DNA from: Acidobacteriota bacterium
GTDB taxonomy: Bacteria; Acidobacteriota; Vicinamibacteria; Marinacidobacterales; SMYC01
Assembly: GCA_004356105.1 (NCBI GenBank)
Contig: SMYC01000291.1
Coordinates: forward strand, 1 to 37,455
DNA length: 37,455 nt
Direction: 5' to 3'
The position numbers and the translations under genes are program-made. Below are positions 23,271 to 32,109 of the stretch, piece by piece (the first letter of the stretch is position 1; each line of letters opens with the position of its first letter). The notes under the pieces were generated by a model that did not search any database, was not told the origin of the DNA, and was given only the letters and a program-made list of their open reading frames with translations.

Positions 23271-24773
23271 TGGAAGGCACTAGAGCTCGACCGGGCTTCG
23301 AAGAAGCCACTCTACCAGCAGCTCCAGGCGCTCATCCGAAGCCGGATCGAAGACGGTGGGCTTTCCGAAAGCACCAAGCTTCCCGCGAGCCGTGACCTGG
23401 CCGCCCAGTTAGGCATCAACCGAAATACGGTCACGAACGCCTATGAAGAGCTCACGAAGACCGGCCACGTGCGCTCGCATGTAGGTCAAGGGACCTTCGT
23501 GAGCGAAAGCGCCTCGAGCGTGCCTTCCCCGCTCCGCTGGTCGTACTCCAAGGCCGTTCAAGGCGCCCGGGGGCGTGTGCGCTCACCATCGGAGGCCACG
23601 AGCCATCCCGATCCGATCGACTTCAGTTCTCTCGTGCCCGATGAAAGGCTCTTCCCCGTGGAGCCCTTCCGCGTCGTCCTCGACGCCGTGCTCGAGCGTG
23701 AGGGGAAGAAGCTTTTGCAATACGGGCCGGCCGCGGGACACCCGCCGCTGCGCCGCTACATTGCCGAGCGGCTCACCAAGCGGGGGGTTCGGACCACGAC
23801 GGAGAACGTTCTCATTGTCAACGGCTCTCAGCAAGCGCTCGACTTGATCTGTCGCACCTTGCTCGATCCCGGGGATCCGGTCGTCGTAGAGAGCCCGACC
23901 TACACGATCATCTTGCCGCTGCTCGCGCAATACCAGGCGCAAATCGATGAGGTCGCGATGACGCCGCGCGGCATGGATCTCGACGCTCTCGAAGCGCAGC
24001 TGACACACTCGCGGCCCAAGCTTCTTTTCACGATGCCGACGTTCCACAACCCGACCGGAATCACGATGGATCTCGCATCGCGAAGACGCCTGGTGGATCT
24101 CGCCGCACGATTCCGAATCCCCATCGTCGAGGACGATTTCGACTCCGAACTGCGCTTCAAAGGCGAGCCCGTGCCACCTTTGAAAGCGCTCGACGAGCAA
24201 GGCTGCGTCGCTCATATCGGAACCTTTTCGAAAGGACTCTTCCCTGGCCTCCGGCTCGGGTGGATCGTGGCCCCTCGCGACGTCGTGTTAACGCTCGGCC
24301 GCAGCAAGCTCATCTCGGACTACCACACGAGCCTGCTTCTTCAAGCTGCCGTGCTCGAATTTTGTGAGCGCGGACATTACAGCCAGCATTTGAGCAAGCT
24401 CGCCGTCATCTATCTGCAGAAGAGCCGCAAGCTCATTGGCGCACTCGAACGCTATTTTCCGAAAGGCGTGAGCTGGACGGAGCCCGAAGGCGGCTTTGCG
24501 TTTTGGGTCACGCTCCCGGAAAAGATCTCGGCCGAAGCGGTCCTAGCCGAGAGCTCCGTCGACGGCGTGATCTTCACGCCTGGCTCGAACTTCTTTGCGC
24601 GCGGTCAAGGAAAACGTTTCCTGCGACTCTCGATTTCCAGAGTTCCTCTGGAGCATATCGAGCCGGGCATCAAGAAGCTCGGCGCGACCATCGAGCGGCT
24701 GCTCGACCGCGAAATGGACGAAGAGACTTCTGGAACGGGCCCGAGAGAGCAAGAGCCTGCTCTGCATATTTGA
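23259..24773 (+). CDS. pdxR: MocR-family regulator of vitamin B6 synthesis (PdxR-like)
   Basis: A 504-residue protein with a GntR-type winged helix (about residues 15-85; [22 protein letters not shown] is the recognition region) joined to a fold-type I aminotransferase-like domain. The latter has the PLP-lysine context [15 protein letters not shown], plus NPTGITMD and [10 protein letters not shown]. Such MocR regulators sense PLP and, in the PdxR group, control pdxST. The gene lies 29 bases upstream of pdxS in the same direction, whereas PdxR genes are often divergent from pdxS, so regulator and target probably share a transcript here. The ATG at 23259 is within an inverted repeat that may be the operator. 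Assignment as PdxR rests on family plus context. Confidence 0.88.
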   Translation: MVQWWKALELDRASKKPLYQQLQALIRSRIEDGGLSESTKLPASRDLAAQLGINRNTVTNAYEELTKTGHVRSHVGQGTFVSESASSVPSPLRWSYSKAVQGARGRVRSPSEATSHPDPIDFSSLVPDERLFPVEPFRVVLDAVLEREGKKLLQYGPAAGHPPLRRYIAERLTKRGVRTTTENVLIVNGSQQALDLICRTLLDPGDPVVVESPTYTIILPLLAQYQAQIDEVAMTPRGMDLDALEAQLTHSRPKLLFTMPTFHNPTGITMDLASRRRLVDLAARFRIPIVEDDFDSELRFKGEPVPPLKALDEQGCVAHIGTFSKGLFPGLRLGWIVAPRDVVLTLGRSKLISDYHTSLLLQAAVLEFCERGHYSQHLSKLAVIYLQKSRKLIGALERYFPKGVSWTEPEGGFAFWVTLPEKISAEAVLAESSVDGVIFTPGSNFFARGQGKRFLRLSISRVPLEHIEPGIKKLGATIERLLDREMDEETSGTGPREQEPALHI

Positions 24774-24802
24774 AATGCCTAAAATTCATGGGAGGTAACA
24801 AA

Positions 24803-25684
<882 letters not shown>

Positions 25685-25695
25685 CCAGGTGAAGC

Positions 25696-25722
25696 CTGAA
25701 TGCTGAATGCTGAATGCTGAAT
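25696..25722 (+). repeat. Heptanucleotide tandem repeat CTGAATG just before pdxT
   Basis: CTGAATG is present three times in full plus CTGAAT. Each unit carries an ATG and a TGA. A unit length of 7 means that one added or lost copy shifts the frame of any translation entering from these ATGs and changes the distance to the downstream start. Confidence 0.9.
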
Positions 25723-25737
25723 ATCGCAGACGCCGCG

Positions 25738-26313
25738 ATGAGCGGCGCTGAAATAGGCGTGTTGGCGCTTCAAGGGGATTACGTGGAGCACCAGCGCATG
25801 CTCGAGCGGCTCGGTCGGACTTCGCGACAGATCCGGAAAGCTTCGGAGCTCGAAGGCCTCCGTGCTCTCATCCTTCCTGGGGGTGAGAGCACGACGATGG
25901 TCAAGTTCATGGAAGAGGAAGACCTGATGCAGCCTCTCCGGGATTTCTACACATCCGGAGGGGCGCTTTACGGAACCTGTGCCGGCACGATTCTCATGGC
26001 GCGCGCCATCTCCGCGCCGAGCCAGGCGTCTCTCGGCCTCATGGATATCGACGTCGAGCGCAACGGCTATGGGCGCCAAATCGACAGTCACGAGAGCCCC
26101 GGAGCCTGCCGCGAGCTTGGCGAAGAGCCGCTGCCGATGGTCTTCATCCGAGCCCCGATCATCTCGCGTACGGGCCCGGAGGTCCGCGTGCTCGTCGAGC
26201 ACCGAGACCAACCGGTGCTCGTACGTCAGGGACGATTGCTCGCAAGCACGTTTCACCCCGAGCTTTCAAACGATCTGCGGGTGCACCGGTATTTTCTGGA
26301 TCAGGTCGCCTGA
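25738..26313 (+). CDS. pdxT: Pyridoxal 5'-phosphate synthase glutaminase subunit PdxT
   Basis: A 191-residue class I glutamine amidotransferase that supplies ammonia to PdxS. IGVLALQGDYVEH near the start, LILPGGESTTM, the nucleophile Cys in YGTCAGTILMA, and the HPE of STFHPELSND are all present. I place the start at ATG 25738 (MSGAEIGVLALQ) because family members begin within a few residues of IGVLALQG. An in-frame ATG at 25714 inside the heptamer repeat would add eight residues, and neither has a strong ribosome site. It is 53 bases after pdxS. Together with pdxR and pdxS it forms a compact B6 operon. Confidence 0.95.
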   Translation: MSGAEIGVLALQGDYVEHQRMLERLGRTSRQIRKASELEGLRALILPGGESTTMVKFMEEEDLMQPLRDFYTSGGALYGTCAGTILMARAISAPSQASLGLMDIDVERNGYGRQIDSHESPGACRELGEEPLPMVFIRAPIISRTGPEVRVLVEHRDQPVLVRQGRLLASTFHPELSNDLRVHRYFLDQVA

Positions 26314-26623
26314 CGACCCCATTGGCAGCACGCTATCCTCCCGTCCCGATTCAATTTTTTGACCCGCTCTTTTGTAAAGCTCTTGCCAAAGCTGTAAAGG
26401 ATCTGGAGCGAGGCCGCCGGCAACGTGCCCGTTTCCCCTTAAATAGTCGATATTACTGTTCTCTTCGTTGGCACCAAACTTGCGTTCAGATGAGCAATGT
26501 TCCAAGAAGAAAACCCGGACCGTTCCACCCCCGCACACCGTCCGATTTCGGACGCCGGCAAGGGAACCAACCGAGCCCGCCCTTCGTCTAAAGATCGATA
26601 GATCCGGGTGAAGTAATCAAGAT
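26314..26623. other. 310-base gap with sigma-54 promoter before the pseudo-activator
   Basis: Apart from the promoter at 26469-26484 I see no gene. A 33-codon frame (26490-26591, MSNVPRRKPG...) begins before the predicted transcription start and is probably chance. The stretch between 26345 and 26465 is more A/T-rich than its surroundings and could hold activator sites; no ACTGTCCCA copy is found here. Confidence 0.5.
26469..26484 (+). promoter_or_regulatory. Sigma-54 (-24/-12) promoter upstream of the NtrC-like pseudo-activator
   Basis: TGGCACCAAACTTGCG carries TGGCAC and TTGC with exact spacing; only the base after TGGCAC and the last base differ from consensus. The predicted start is about 26495, leaving a 129-base leader before ATG 26624. 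Confidence 0.75.
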
Positions 26624-27958
26624 ATGTGGGAAGAATCGATCCTCGTCATAGGCCAAAGCCAAGCATCGTCGGAGGCCGCATCCACGTTGACATCCGAATA
26701 CTGGACCGTCGAGATCGTCGACGACTTGTCGCGGGCCGAGCTGGCCAAAGAGCAGCACCAGGTCATCATCCTCGACACCGCTTCCGTCAGCGAACCGCCG
26801 TGGCGGGTTATGGAGATTCTTCGGGAAGGCGCGGCGCATGCCGCGATTTTGCTCCTCGTCACTCCCGATACGCCGTGGTCCTCGTTCTCGAGCTACCGCC
26901 AGCGTCCCGCCGGGCTCATCTTGAAACCTCTCGACCGGACCGCGCTCTTGATGGCCGTCGACTCGGCCCTTGTCTATCGAAACCTCCTCGAGGAAAACCG
27001 CACCCTCAAACGCCAGCTGGGAAGCGCTGTCAGCCTCAGCGACTGGGTCGGGTGCACGCCCGAGTCTCAGGAAGTCCGCAAATCGATTGCCACCGCGGCG
27101 CTCGCCACCGGCACGGTGCTCCTCGCCGGGGAGGACGGTACCGGCCGACGACTGGCCGCCGAGCTTCTTCATCGCCACGGCCGTAATCCGGGCTCCACGT
27201 TTCTGCCGATGGACCTAGAAAGCCTCCCCAAAGGCGAGCTTCGTCGGCTCCTGAATGAAGTCCGGGAAGCTGCGGATACGGGTCGAGGCTCTTACGTGCA
27301 CGGCGCCCGGCCAGGCACCCTCTACCTCGCCGAGCTAACGGCGCTCGTTCCCGAAGACCAGGCCGCTCTCAAAGAGTTTCTGGGCGAGACCGTGCCCTTC
27401 CGACTCATGGCGTCCGCCGACCCGTCGCTGCTAGCCAAGCTCGGCCAGCGACGTTTCGACCCTGAAGCTTTCGACGCCGCCTCCAAAATCACGATCGAGA
27501 TTCCCGCTCTTCGGGAGCGACGCGGCGACATTCCCGTTCTCATCGATCATTTTCTCAAACGATTTTGCGAGCGGCTCGAGCTCAAACCCCTGGGGATCCC
27601 ATCTTCTGCCATCGACAATTACTCGAACTACGACTGGCCCGGCAATGTCGCAGAGCTTTCGATGATGATCGAAAGGGCCGTTTCCATCGCCTCCGCGGCC
27701 AAGTTCGATGGCACCACGCTGCCCGAGCACTTCTGCGCGCCCCCGTCCTTGACCGTTCCAGGGCCGAGTCGGCTGAAGAATGTTTCCCTCCGCGATCTCA
27801 TCGCCGATATCGAAAAGCGTATCATCGTACAGACCCTCGAGCGAGTGGATGGCAGCCAGAAAAAGGCTGCCGAGGAGCTACGCCTGAACCCGACGACGCT
27901 CCATGAAAAGATGAAACGTTACAAGATCTTGCCCGAACGAAGCCGCCAGCGCGCCTGA
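26624..27958 (+). CDS. Degenerate NtrC-like protein (pseudo-receiver, inactive AAA+, Fis-type HTH)
   Basis: A 444-residue protein with the architecture of a sigma-54 activator but without its working parts. The receiver keeps Asp51 (VIILDTAS), Thr80 and Lys101 (LKPLD) but lacks the acidic pair at the start (LVIGQSQ in place of the usual VDDD). In the AAA+ domain Walker A is GEDGTGRR (Lys to Arg at 175) and Walker B is TLYLAEL (Asp to Ala). The GAFTGA loop is absent in a shortened segment (about 200-230), the FREDLYYRL Arg-finger strip is missing, and GNVREL has become GNVAEL. The region LRERRGDIPVLIDHFL and the C-terminal HTH (SQKKAAEELRLNPTTLHEKM, about 411-430) are well kept. It therefore probably binds DNA but cannot remodel sigma-54 holoenzyme. 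A repressor, or an antagonist or partner of a true activator, is a reasonable inference. The reading frame is intact. Confidence 0.85.
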   Translation: MWEESILVIGQSQASSEAASTLTSEYWTVEIVDDLSRAELAKEQHQVIILDTASVSEPPWRVMEILREGAAHAAILLLVTPDTPWSSFSSYRQRPAGLILKPLDRTALLMAVDSALVYRNLLEENRTLKRQLGSAVSLSDWVGCTPESQEVRKSIATAALATGTVLLAGEDGTGRRLAAELLHRHGRNPGSTFLPMDLESLPKGELRRLLNEVREAADTGRGSYVHGARPGTLYLAELTALVPEDQAALKEFLGETVPFRLMASADPSLLAKLGQRRFDPEAFDAASKITIEIPALRERRGDIPVLIDHFLKRFCERLELKPLGIPSSAIDNYSNYDWPGNVAELSMMIERAVSIASAAKFDGTTLPEHFCAPPSLTVPGPSRLKNVSLRDLIADIEKRIIVQTLERVDGSQKKAAEELRLNPTTLHEKMKRYKILPERSRQRA

Positions 27959-27991
27959 TTCCACGGCTCATCTCATTTTTTTTCCCCACCA

Positions 27992-28021
27992 TTGACAAGC
28001 TGCGCTTTACGCGATTAGACT
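27992..28021 (+). promoter_or_regulatory. Sigma-70-type promoter of the Pal-like gene
   Basis: TTGACA (27992-27997) is followed after 18 bases by TAGACT (28016-28021). The -35 is perfect and the -10 matches 4 of 6. Transcription would start near 28028, giving a leader of about 120 bases. Confidence 0.6.
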
Positions 28022-28098
28022 ATCGCTCCAATCAAGGGTCCTACCTTGTTGGTTGAGTAAACATACGCTTCTCGACAATCCATAGAATAGACTGCGCG

Positions 28099-28146
28099 AT
28101 GGACGAGAGAAGCAAGATGAACAGAAATCGCGCAGGAGGTGAGTAA
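28099..28146 (+). CDS. Possible 15-codon leader ORF directly before the Pal-like gene
   Basis: The frame ATG GAC GAG ... GAG TAA encodes MDERSKMNRNRAGGE, and its stop codon abuts the GTG start of the lipoprotein gene (TAAGTG). The ribosome site of the lipoprotein (AGGAGGT) lies inside its last codons, so a ribosome terminating here could re-initiate at the GTG. No clear ribosome site precedes its own ATG, so it may not be translated. Confidence 0.25.
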   Translation: MDERSKMNRNRAGGE

Positions 28147-28707
28147 GTGAAAAGATCTTGGATGGCCTCCTTGGGATTACTCCTAATCGCCCTCACGCTT
28201 GTCTTGGGACTGGCCGGTTGTGGTGGAAAGGAACCCCCGCCACCACCACCCCCGCCGACGGAGGAGCCACCCCCGCCACCACCCCCGCCGCCGCCACCCC
28301 CGCCGCCACCACCGACGGAGCCGACGGACGCGGAGCTTTTTCAGCGGGCGACGGTCACAGAGCTGCAGCGCAACCTCAGTGACGTTTATTTCGACTACGA
28401 CCAGTCGGATTTGAGGGACGATGCACGTGAATCGTTGTCGAAGAACGCGGACTGGCTCAAGCTCAGCTACAACACCGCCGTCATCGAAGTGGAAGGGCAT
28501 TGCGACAATCGCGGGACCGACGGGTACAACTTGGCCCTCGGAGAAAGACGCGCTCGCGCCACCGTGGAATACTTGCAGTCGCTCGGTATCCCCGCCAATC
28601 GGCTCAAGATGGTGAGCTATGGCGAGGAGCGGCCGCAATGCACCGACGAGACCGAAAGCTGCTGGCAGAGTAATCGCCGCGGGCACATTCGGATAGACGC
28701 TAAATAG
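28147..28707 (+). CDS. Pal/OmpA-family peptidoglycan-associated lipoprotein
   Basis: A 186-residue lipoprotein starting at GTG 28147 with a near-perfect AGGAGGT site. Residues 1-25 form a lipoprotein signal peptide ending in the lipobox LAGC, so Cys25 is lipidated. Next comes a run of prolines broken by TEE and TEP (about residues 29-59), giving a stiff linker. The OmpA-C domain (about 75-186) has VYFDYDQSDLRDDA, VEGHCDNRGTDGYN and LGERRARATVEYL, with the Asp and Arg that hold meso-diaminopimelate of peptidoglycan. It anchors the outer membrane to the wall as Pal does in the Tol-Pal system. The tol genes are not next to it, so it may be a Pal paralogue. A terminator follows 5 bases after the stop. 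Confidence 0.9.
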   Translation: MKRSWMASLGLLLIALTLVLGLAGCGGKEPPPPPPPPTEEPPPPPPPPPPPPPPPPTEPTDAELFQRATVTELQRNLSDVYFDYDQSDLRDDARESLSKNADWLKLSYNTAVIEVEGHCDNRGTDGYNLALGERRARATVEYLQSLGIPANRLKMVSYGEERPQCTDETESCWQSNRRGHIRIDAK

Positions 28708-28712
28708 TCTGG

Positions 28713-28746
28713 AAAGTCCCGTGACGCTTAGCGTCGCGGGACTTTT
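28713..28746. terminator. Bidirectional terminator between the Pal-like gene and the pyr operon
   Basis: AAAGTCCCG-t-GACGC-tta-GCGTC-g-CGGGACTTT forms a 14-bp stem with one mismatch and a three-base loop. A T run follows on the plus strand and the leading AAA gives a shorter one on the minus strand. It separates two convergent units. Confidence 0.9.
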
Positions 28747-28756
28747 CAGTCAGCGG

Positions 28757-29008
28757 TCAGGTCTCTTTTTTGAGGCGCTCCCTTAGGTCTTTGGCGGTTG
28801 CGCGGTGTTTGAAGGCTTTGCTTCCGTGGATGAACAGCACCGGGATGTCTTCACCGTACTTCTTTGCCAGGGCCGGGTCCGCTGAGATGTTGATCTCTCG
28901 CAGGTCGATGTTTAGCCCCTTCGAGGCTTCTTTTAGGGCTTGTTTCATCTGGTCGCACAGGTGGCAGTCGGGGCGTGTCAGGAGCTCGATCTCTATCGGG
29001 GCACTCAC
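28757..29008 (-). CDS. Small glutaredoxin-like protein (DUF836/PF05768 type)
   Basis: An 83-residue thioredoxin-fold protein. IELLTRPDCHLCDQM puts a C-x-x-C redox pair (Cys-His-Leu-Cys) at the start of the first helix, as in glutaredoxin-like PF05768 proteins. GEDIPVLFIHG contains the cis-Pro expected opposite the active site. It starts with GTG at 29008, and that GTG overlaps the pyrF stop as GTGA, so translation is coupled. Longer readings are shadow of pyrF. It closes the pyrimidine operon; a role in keeping a cysteine or Fe-S protein reduced is possible but not shown. Confidence 0.85.
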   Translation of the reverse strand: MSAPIEIELLTRPDCHLCDQMKQALKEASKGLNIDLREINISADPALAKKYGEDIPVLFIHGSKAFKHRATAKDLRERLKKET

Positions 29009-29715
29009 GCGCTTTCTAGCTCGTCTCGGATCTTTTTGGCCGCTTCGCGCGGATCCTCGTCCCGCGTGATCGCGCGGCCCACCACGATATAGCGGGCGCC
29101 GTCGCGGGCGACTTCGGCAGGGGTTGCGACCCGTTTTTGGTCGTGGCTTGCGGCAGCCCAAGCGGGGCGGACGCCTGGGACGAGCACATCGAGATGACCT
29201 TCGGTCGCTTCGCGCACGGCTCGGGTTTCTAGGGGCGAAGCCACCACGCCATCGAGGCCAGACTCCGCCGCAAGCCGCGCGAGGCGCACGACCTGCTCCT
29301 CGCTCGAGCTACCGATACCCACTTCGCGCAGATCGTCATCAGCGAGGTGCGTCAGCACGGTGACACCGAACACGCGAGGCCTGGCCATGCCCGCGATATT
29401 AGGCGCGCTCTTCCGCGCGGCCGCGGACGCCGCCTCCATCATCGCGCGGCCTCCCGCCGCGTGCACGTCGACGATAGACACGCCCGCGCGCGCCGCGACA
29501 GCGACCGCGCCCGCCACCGTGTTCGGGATGTCGTGGAACTTCAAATCGAGAAAAACTCGGCTCGCCGTCAGCTCTTCGAGAATGCGCGGGCCCACCGCGG
29601 TGAAGAGCTCTTTGCCGACTTTGAATAAATCCACCACGTCGGACAGCTCGTCTCGCAGTCTCAAGGCTTTGTCGAGCGTGTCGACATCGACCGCGACGAT
29701 GAGCTCCGGGGTCAT
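29005..29715 (-). CDS. pyrF: Orotidine 5'-phosphate decarboxylase
   Basis: A 236-residue TIM-barrel enzyme that decarboxylates OMP to UMP, the last step of UMP synthesis. The catalytic D-x-K-x-x-D motif is seen in FLDLKFHDIPNTV, and GVRP and VVGRAITRDEDP form the phosphate-binding end. The start at ATG 29715 overlaps the pyrD stop as ATGA. The length is typical of the type 1 enzyme. Confidence 0.96.
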   Translation of the reverse strand: MTPELIVAVDVDTLDKALRLRDELSDVVDLFKVGKELFTAVGPRILEELTASRVFLDLKFHDIPNTVAGAVAVAARAGVSIVDVHAAGGRAMMEAASAAARKSAPNIAGMARPRVFGVTVLTHLADDDLREVGIGSSSEEQVVRLARLAAESGLDGVVASPLETRAVREATEGHLDVLVPGVRPAWAAASHDQKRVATPAEVARDGARYIVVGRAITRDEDPREAAKKIRDELESA

Positions 29716-30626
29716 GAAAGGACACCGCCTGTCAGCGCCGAAATCGCTTCGACGTCGTGGCGCTCGCAATAGGCCTCGAGCCCGTCCAGCGTGCGCCTCC
29801 ACACGGATGGGTCTACAAAGCTCATGGTGCCGATTTGCACCGCCGAAGCACCCGCGAGGATGAACTCGAGCGCGTCTTCGTGAGAGGTGATCCCCCCGAT
29901 CCCGATAACGGGGATATTCACGGCTTTCGCGGTCTGGTAGACCATCCGCACCGCAATGGGACGGATGGCGGGACCGGACAGTCCACCCACGATGTTCGCG
30001 AGCCGGGGACGACGGCTCTCGACATCGATCGCCATGGCCGGCATCGTATTGATGAGAGAGATCGCATCGGCTCCCGCCGCTTCGACGCTCCGCGCCACCA
30101 CCGTGATGTCGGTAACGTTGGGACTGAGCTTTGGGATGATCGGAAGCTTGGTCTGCGCTCGAACCGCCTCGGTCACCTTCGCCGCCATCCGCGGATCGCA
30201 ACCGAAGAGAATCCCTCCCTCCTCGACGTTGGGGCAAGAGATGTTCAACTCGATAGCATGAACGCCCTCGACGCTGTCGAGGATATGCGCAAGCTCTTGA
30301 TATTCCTCCACGGTACTGCCGCAAATGTTGACGAGGACGGTCGGCCCGAGCTCGCGAAGCCGCGGCATTTTTTCGTCGATGAATCGCCGGATACCCACTT
30401 CTTGGAGGCCGATGGCGTTCAACATCCCGGAAGGCGTTTCCCAGATGCGAGGCGGCGGGCAGCCTTCGCGCGGCTCGAGGTAGAGGCCTTTTACCGCGAT
30501 GCCGCCAATAGCTTCGTAGTCAGAAACGTCGAGATACTCCGTCCCGTAGCCGAAAGTGCCGCTCGCAGCGATGAGCGGCGTGCGGAAGTGGAGCCGGGCA
30601 AACGACACGCTCAGGTCGGGCTTCAT
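29712..30626 (-). CDS. pyrD: Dihydroorotate dehydrogenase, class 1B catalytic subunit
   Basis: A 304-residue FMN enzyme that oxidises dihydroorotate to orotate. Family signatures are PLIAASGTFGYG, NAIGLQEVG, ELNISCPNVEEGG, LSPNVTDI and a phosphate-binding end with GIGGITSHEDALEF. The class 1B assignment is supported by the PyrK subunit directly upstream, which passes electrons to NAD. The start at ATG 30626 overlaps the pyrK stop as ATGA; a longer reading adds eight residues. It is translationally coupled on both sides. Confidence 0.96.
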   Translation of the reverse strand: MKPDLSVSFARLHFRTPLIAASGTFGYGTEYLDVSDYEAIGGIAVKGLYLEPREGCPPPRIWETPSGMLNAIGLQEVGIRRFIDEKMPRLRELGPTVLVNICGSTVEEYQELAHILDSVEGVHAIELNISCPNVEEGGILFGCDPRMAAKVTEAVRAQTKLPIIPKLSPNVTDITVVARSVEAAGADAISLINTMPAMAIDVESRRPRLANIVGGLSGPAIRPIAVRMVYQTAKAVNIPVIGIGGITSHEDALEFILAGASAVQIGTMSFVDPSVWRRTLDGLEAYCERHDVEAISALTGGVLS

Positions 30627-31408
30627 AGCGGGTGCGGGTCGCGATCCCATGCGATGACGCTTGCATCGAAGACGGGGCCTTCAGTGCAGGAACGCACATA
30701 CTCGCTCGTATAGACGACACAGCCGAGACAGCACCCCATACCGCAGCCCATGCGCCGCTCGAGCGAAACCTCGTGGGGGATGCCTTTGGCCTTGGCGAGC
30801 TCGGCGACTTTCAACAACATGGGCGTCGGTCCGCAGGAATAGAGCTGCGTCTCGGCATCGAGAGCGTCGTCGAGCAGCGCTGTGACGCGGCCCCTCGTGC
30901 CCACGCTGCCATCCTCGGTCGTGCAGCGGACATCCATTCCGAGCGCCTCGAACACCTCACGCAAATACAGGTCATACGAGGTCCGGCCTCCGAGAAGAAC
31001 GACGGCCACCTTCGACGCCGAGCTCAGCGCGCGGCAAAAGCCGACGAAGGGAGCGATACCGACGCCGCCCGCGACAACGACAGGGCGTTTACCTTCGGGC
31101 GGCATCGTGAAAGTGGAGCCTAGGGGTCCTAGACAATCGACCTCGTCGCCCGGGACCAGACGCGCCAGAGCGCGCGTCCCCCGTCCCACCTCTTTCACGA
31201 GCAGACTGAACCGGGAAGCTGCAACGTCGGTGTCGCAAAACGAATAAGGGCGGCGGAGCAACAAGCCCTCGTCGCCGGGCAGGCGCAGCATCGTGAACTG
31301 CCCCGGTCGGAGCTCGTTCGCAAGAAAGTCGGATTCGAACTCGAGAAGGCTGGCATCCGGCGAGAGGGACCGCCGCTCCAAGAGCTTAGCCCTCACGTCC
31401 CGTCTCAT
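30623..31408 (-). CDS. pyrK: Dihydroorotate dehydrogenase electron transfer subunit PyrK
   Basis: A 261-residue FAD and 2Fe-2S flavoprotein. RRPYSFCD binds FAD, GGVGIAPFVGFCRAL and YSCGPTPMLLKV bind the pyridine nucleotide, and the C-terminal CGMGCCLGCVVY plus a Cys in RSCTEGP hold the 2Fe-2S cluster. It links PyrD to NAD(H). The ATG at 31408 has no clear ribosome site; the upstream unknown gene ends 28 bases before it, so coupling to that gene is likely. A TATACT lies in the gap but without a -35 partner. Confidence 0.94.
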   Translation of the reverse strand: MRRDVRAKLLERRSLSPDASLLEFESDFLANELRPGQFTMLRLPGDEGLLLRRPYSFCDTDVAASRFSLLVKEVGRGTRALARLVPGDEVDCLGPLGSTFTMPPEGKRPVVVAGGVGIAPFVGFCRALSSASKVAVVLLGGRTSYDLYLREVFEALGMDVRCTTEDGSVGTRGRVTALLDDALDAETQLYSCGPTPMLLKVAELAKAKGIPHEVSLERRMGCGMGCCLGCVVYTSEYVRSCTEGPVFDASVIAWDRDPHPL

Positions 31409-31436
31409 CGGGATGAGAGTATATCGCAGCGGGTTC

Positions 31437-32090
31437 TCAGGCCGCGTAGACGATGTTGTGGATACGGCCGATCTTACCGCGCTGCGTGAGGCGGTAGAAG
31501 CTGCGAAGCTCTGGAAGCAGAGCGCTCAGACGATCGCGCGAGAGTGCCGCTTGAACGACGTGGGTGCAGTAGCGGGAGGCGAGGGACGCCGCGGCTTTGT
31601 AACGCTCGCGCGTCACCGGTTCCAGCTCGGGACGAATCTGGAAATCGCCAAAGAGGCGGTCGAGCAAATTACAGGGCCCCCGGCCGTCATTCCGTGATGC
31701 TAGAAGGAGCATCCACGTAATGATGAACTTATCCACTTCCGCTTGAAGCTCGAGCTCGAGTTGGGTCACACGCCTCTCACGGGACGCACTATAGTGCAGG
31801 TACGCGAAATGGCTGACCTCCTCGATCGCCGTCACGAGCAGCTCGAAACTTTCGGGACGGATCGCTGTCGTCAAATCGATTTTGCTAAGCTGGTCGAGCG
31901 CCTCTTCCCCGATATAGACGCCGAGCTCGATCTCTTCACGGCTTTGCCCCTCGCGCACTAACACCGCCGCGCGCGCGGCGTCCTGGCCGAGACCCGTGCA
32001 CATTTCCGAAGAAATGAGAAAGTCCTGGATATCGACTTCGAGCTCGAGACCGTAAACACGATCGATGTGTCGAAAAATAGAATCGATCAT
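31437..32090 (-). CDS. Unknown mostly helical protein, second gene of a conserved-looking pair
   Basis: I do not recognise this 217-residue protein. It has no signal peptide or membrane segment and appears all-helical. A notable stretch is AIEEVSHFAYLHYSASRER (about 89-107), where Glu and His three residues apart could bind metal. The C-terminus contains RSFYRLTQRGKIGRIHN. ATG 32090 has GGGGAG 5 bases upstream. It starts 19 bases after the previous unknown gene and ends 28 bases before pyrK, so all six genes to the left of 32.7 kb may be one transcript. Function cannot be inferred from sequence. Confidence 0.75.
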   Translation of the reverse strand: MIDSIFRHIDRVYGLELEVDIQDFLISSEMCTGLGQDAARAAVLVREGQSREEIELGVYIGEEALDQLSKIDLTTAIRPESFELLVTAIEEVSHFAYLHYSASRERRVTQLELELQAEVDKFIITWMLLLASRNDGRGPCNLLDRLFGDFQIRPELEPVTRERYKAAASLASRYCTHVVQAALSRDRLSALLPELRSFYRLTQRGKIGRIHNIVYAA

Positions 32091-32109
32091 AGAGCTCCCC
32101 TCTGCTCTC

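Noticed and set aside
26490..26591. 33-codon basic, Pro-rich frame after the 26469 promoter
   Set aside because: Its ATG lies before the predicted transcription start and it has no ribosome site.
31409..31436. TATACT in front of pyrK as a promoter
   Set aside because: No -35 element at 16-18 bases, and a start there would leave almost no leader.
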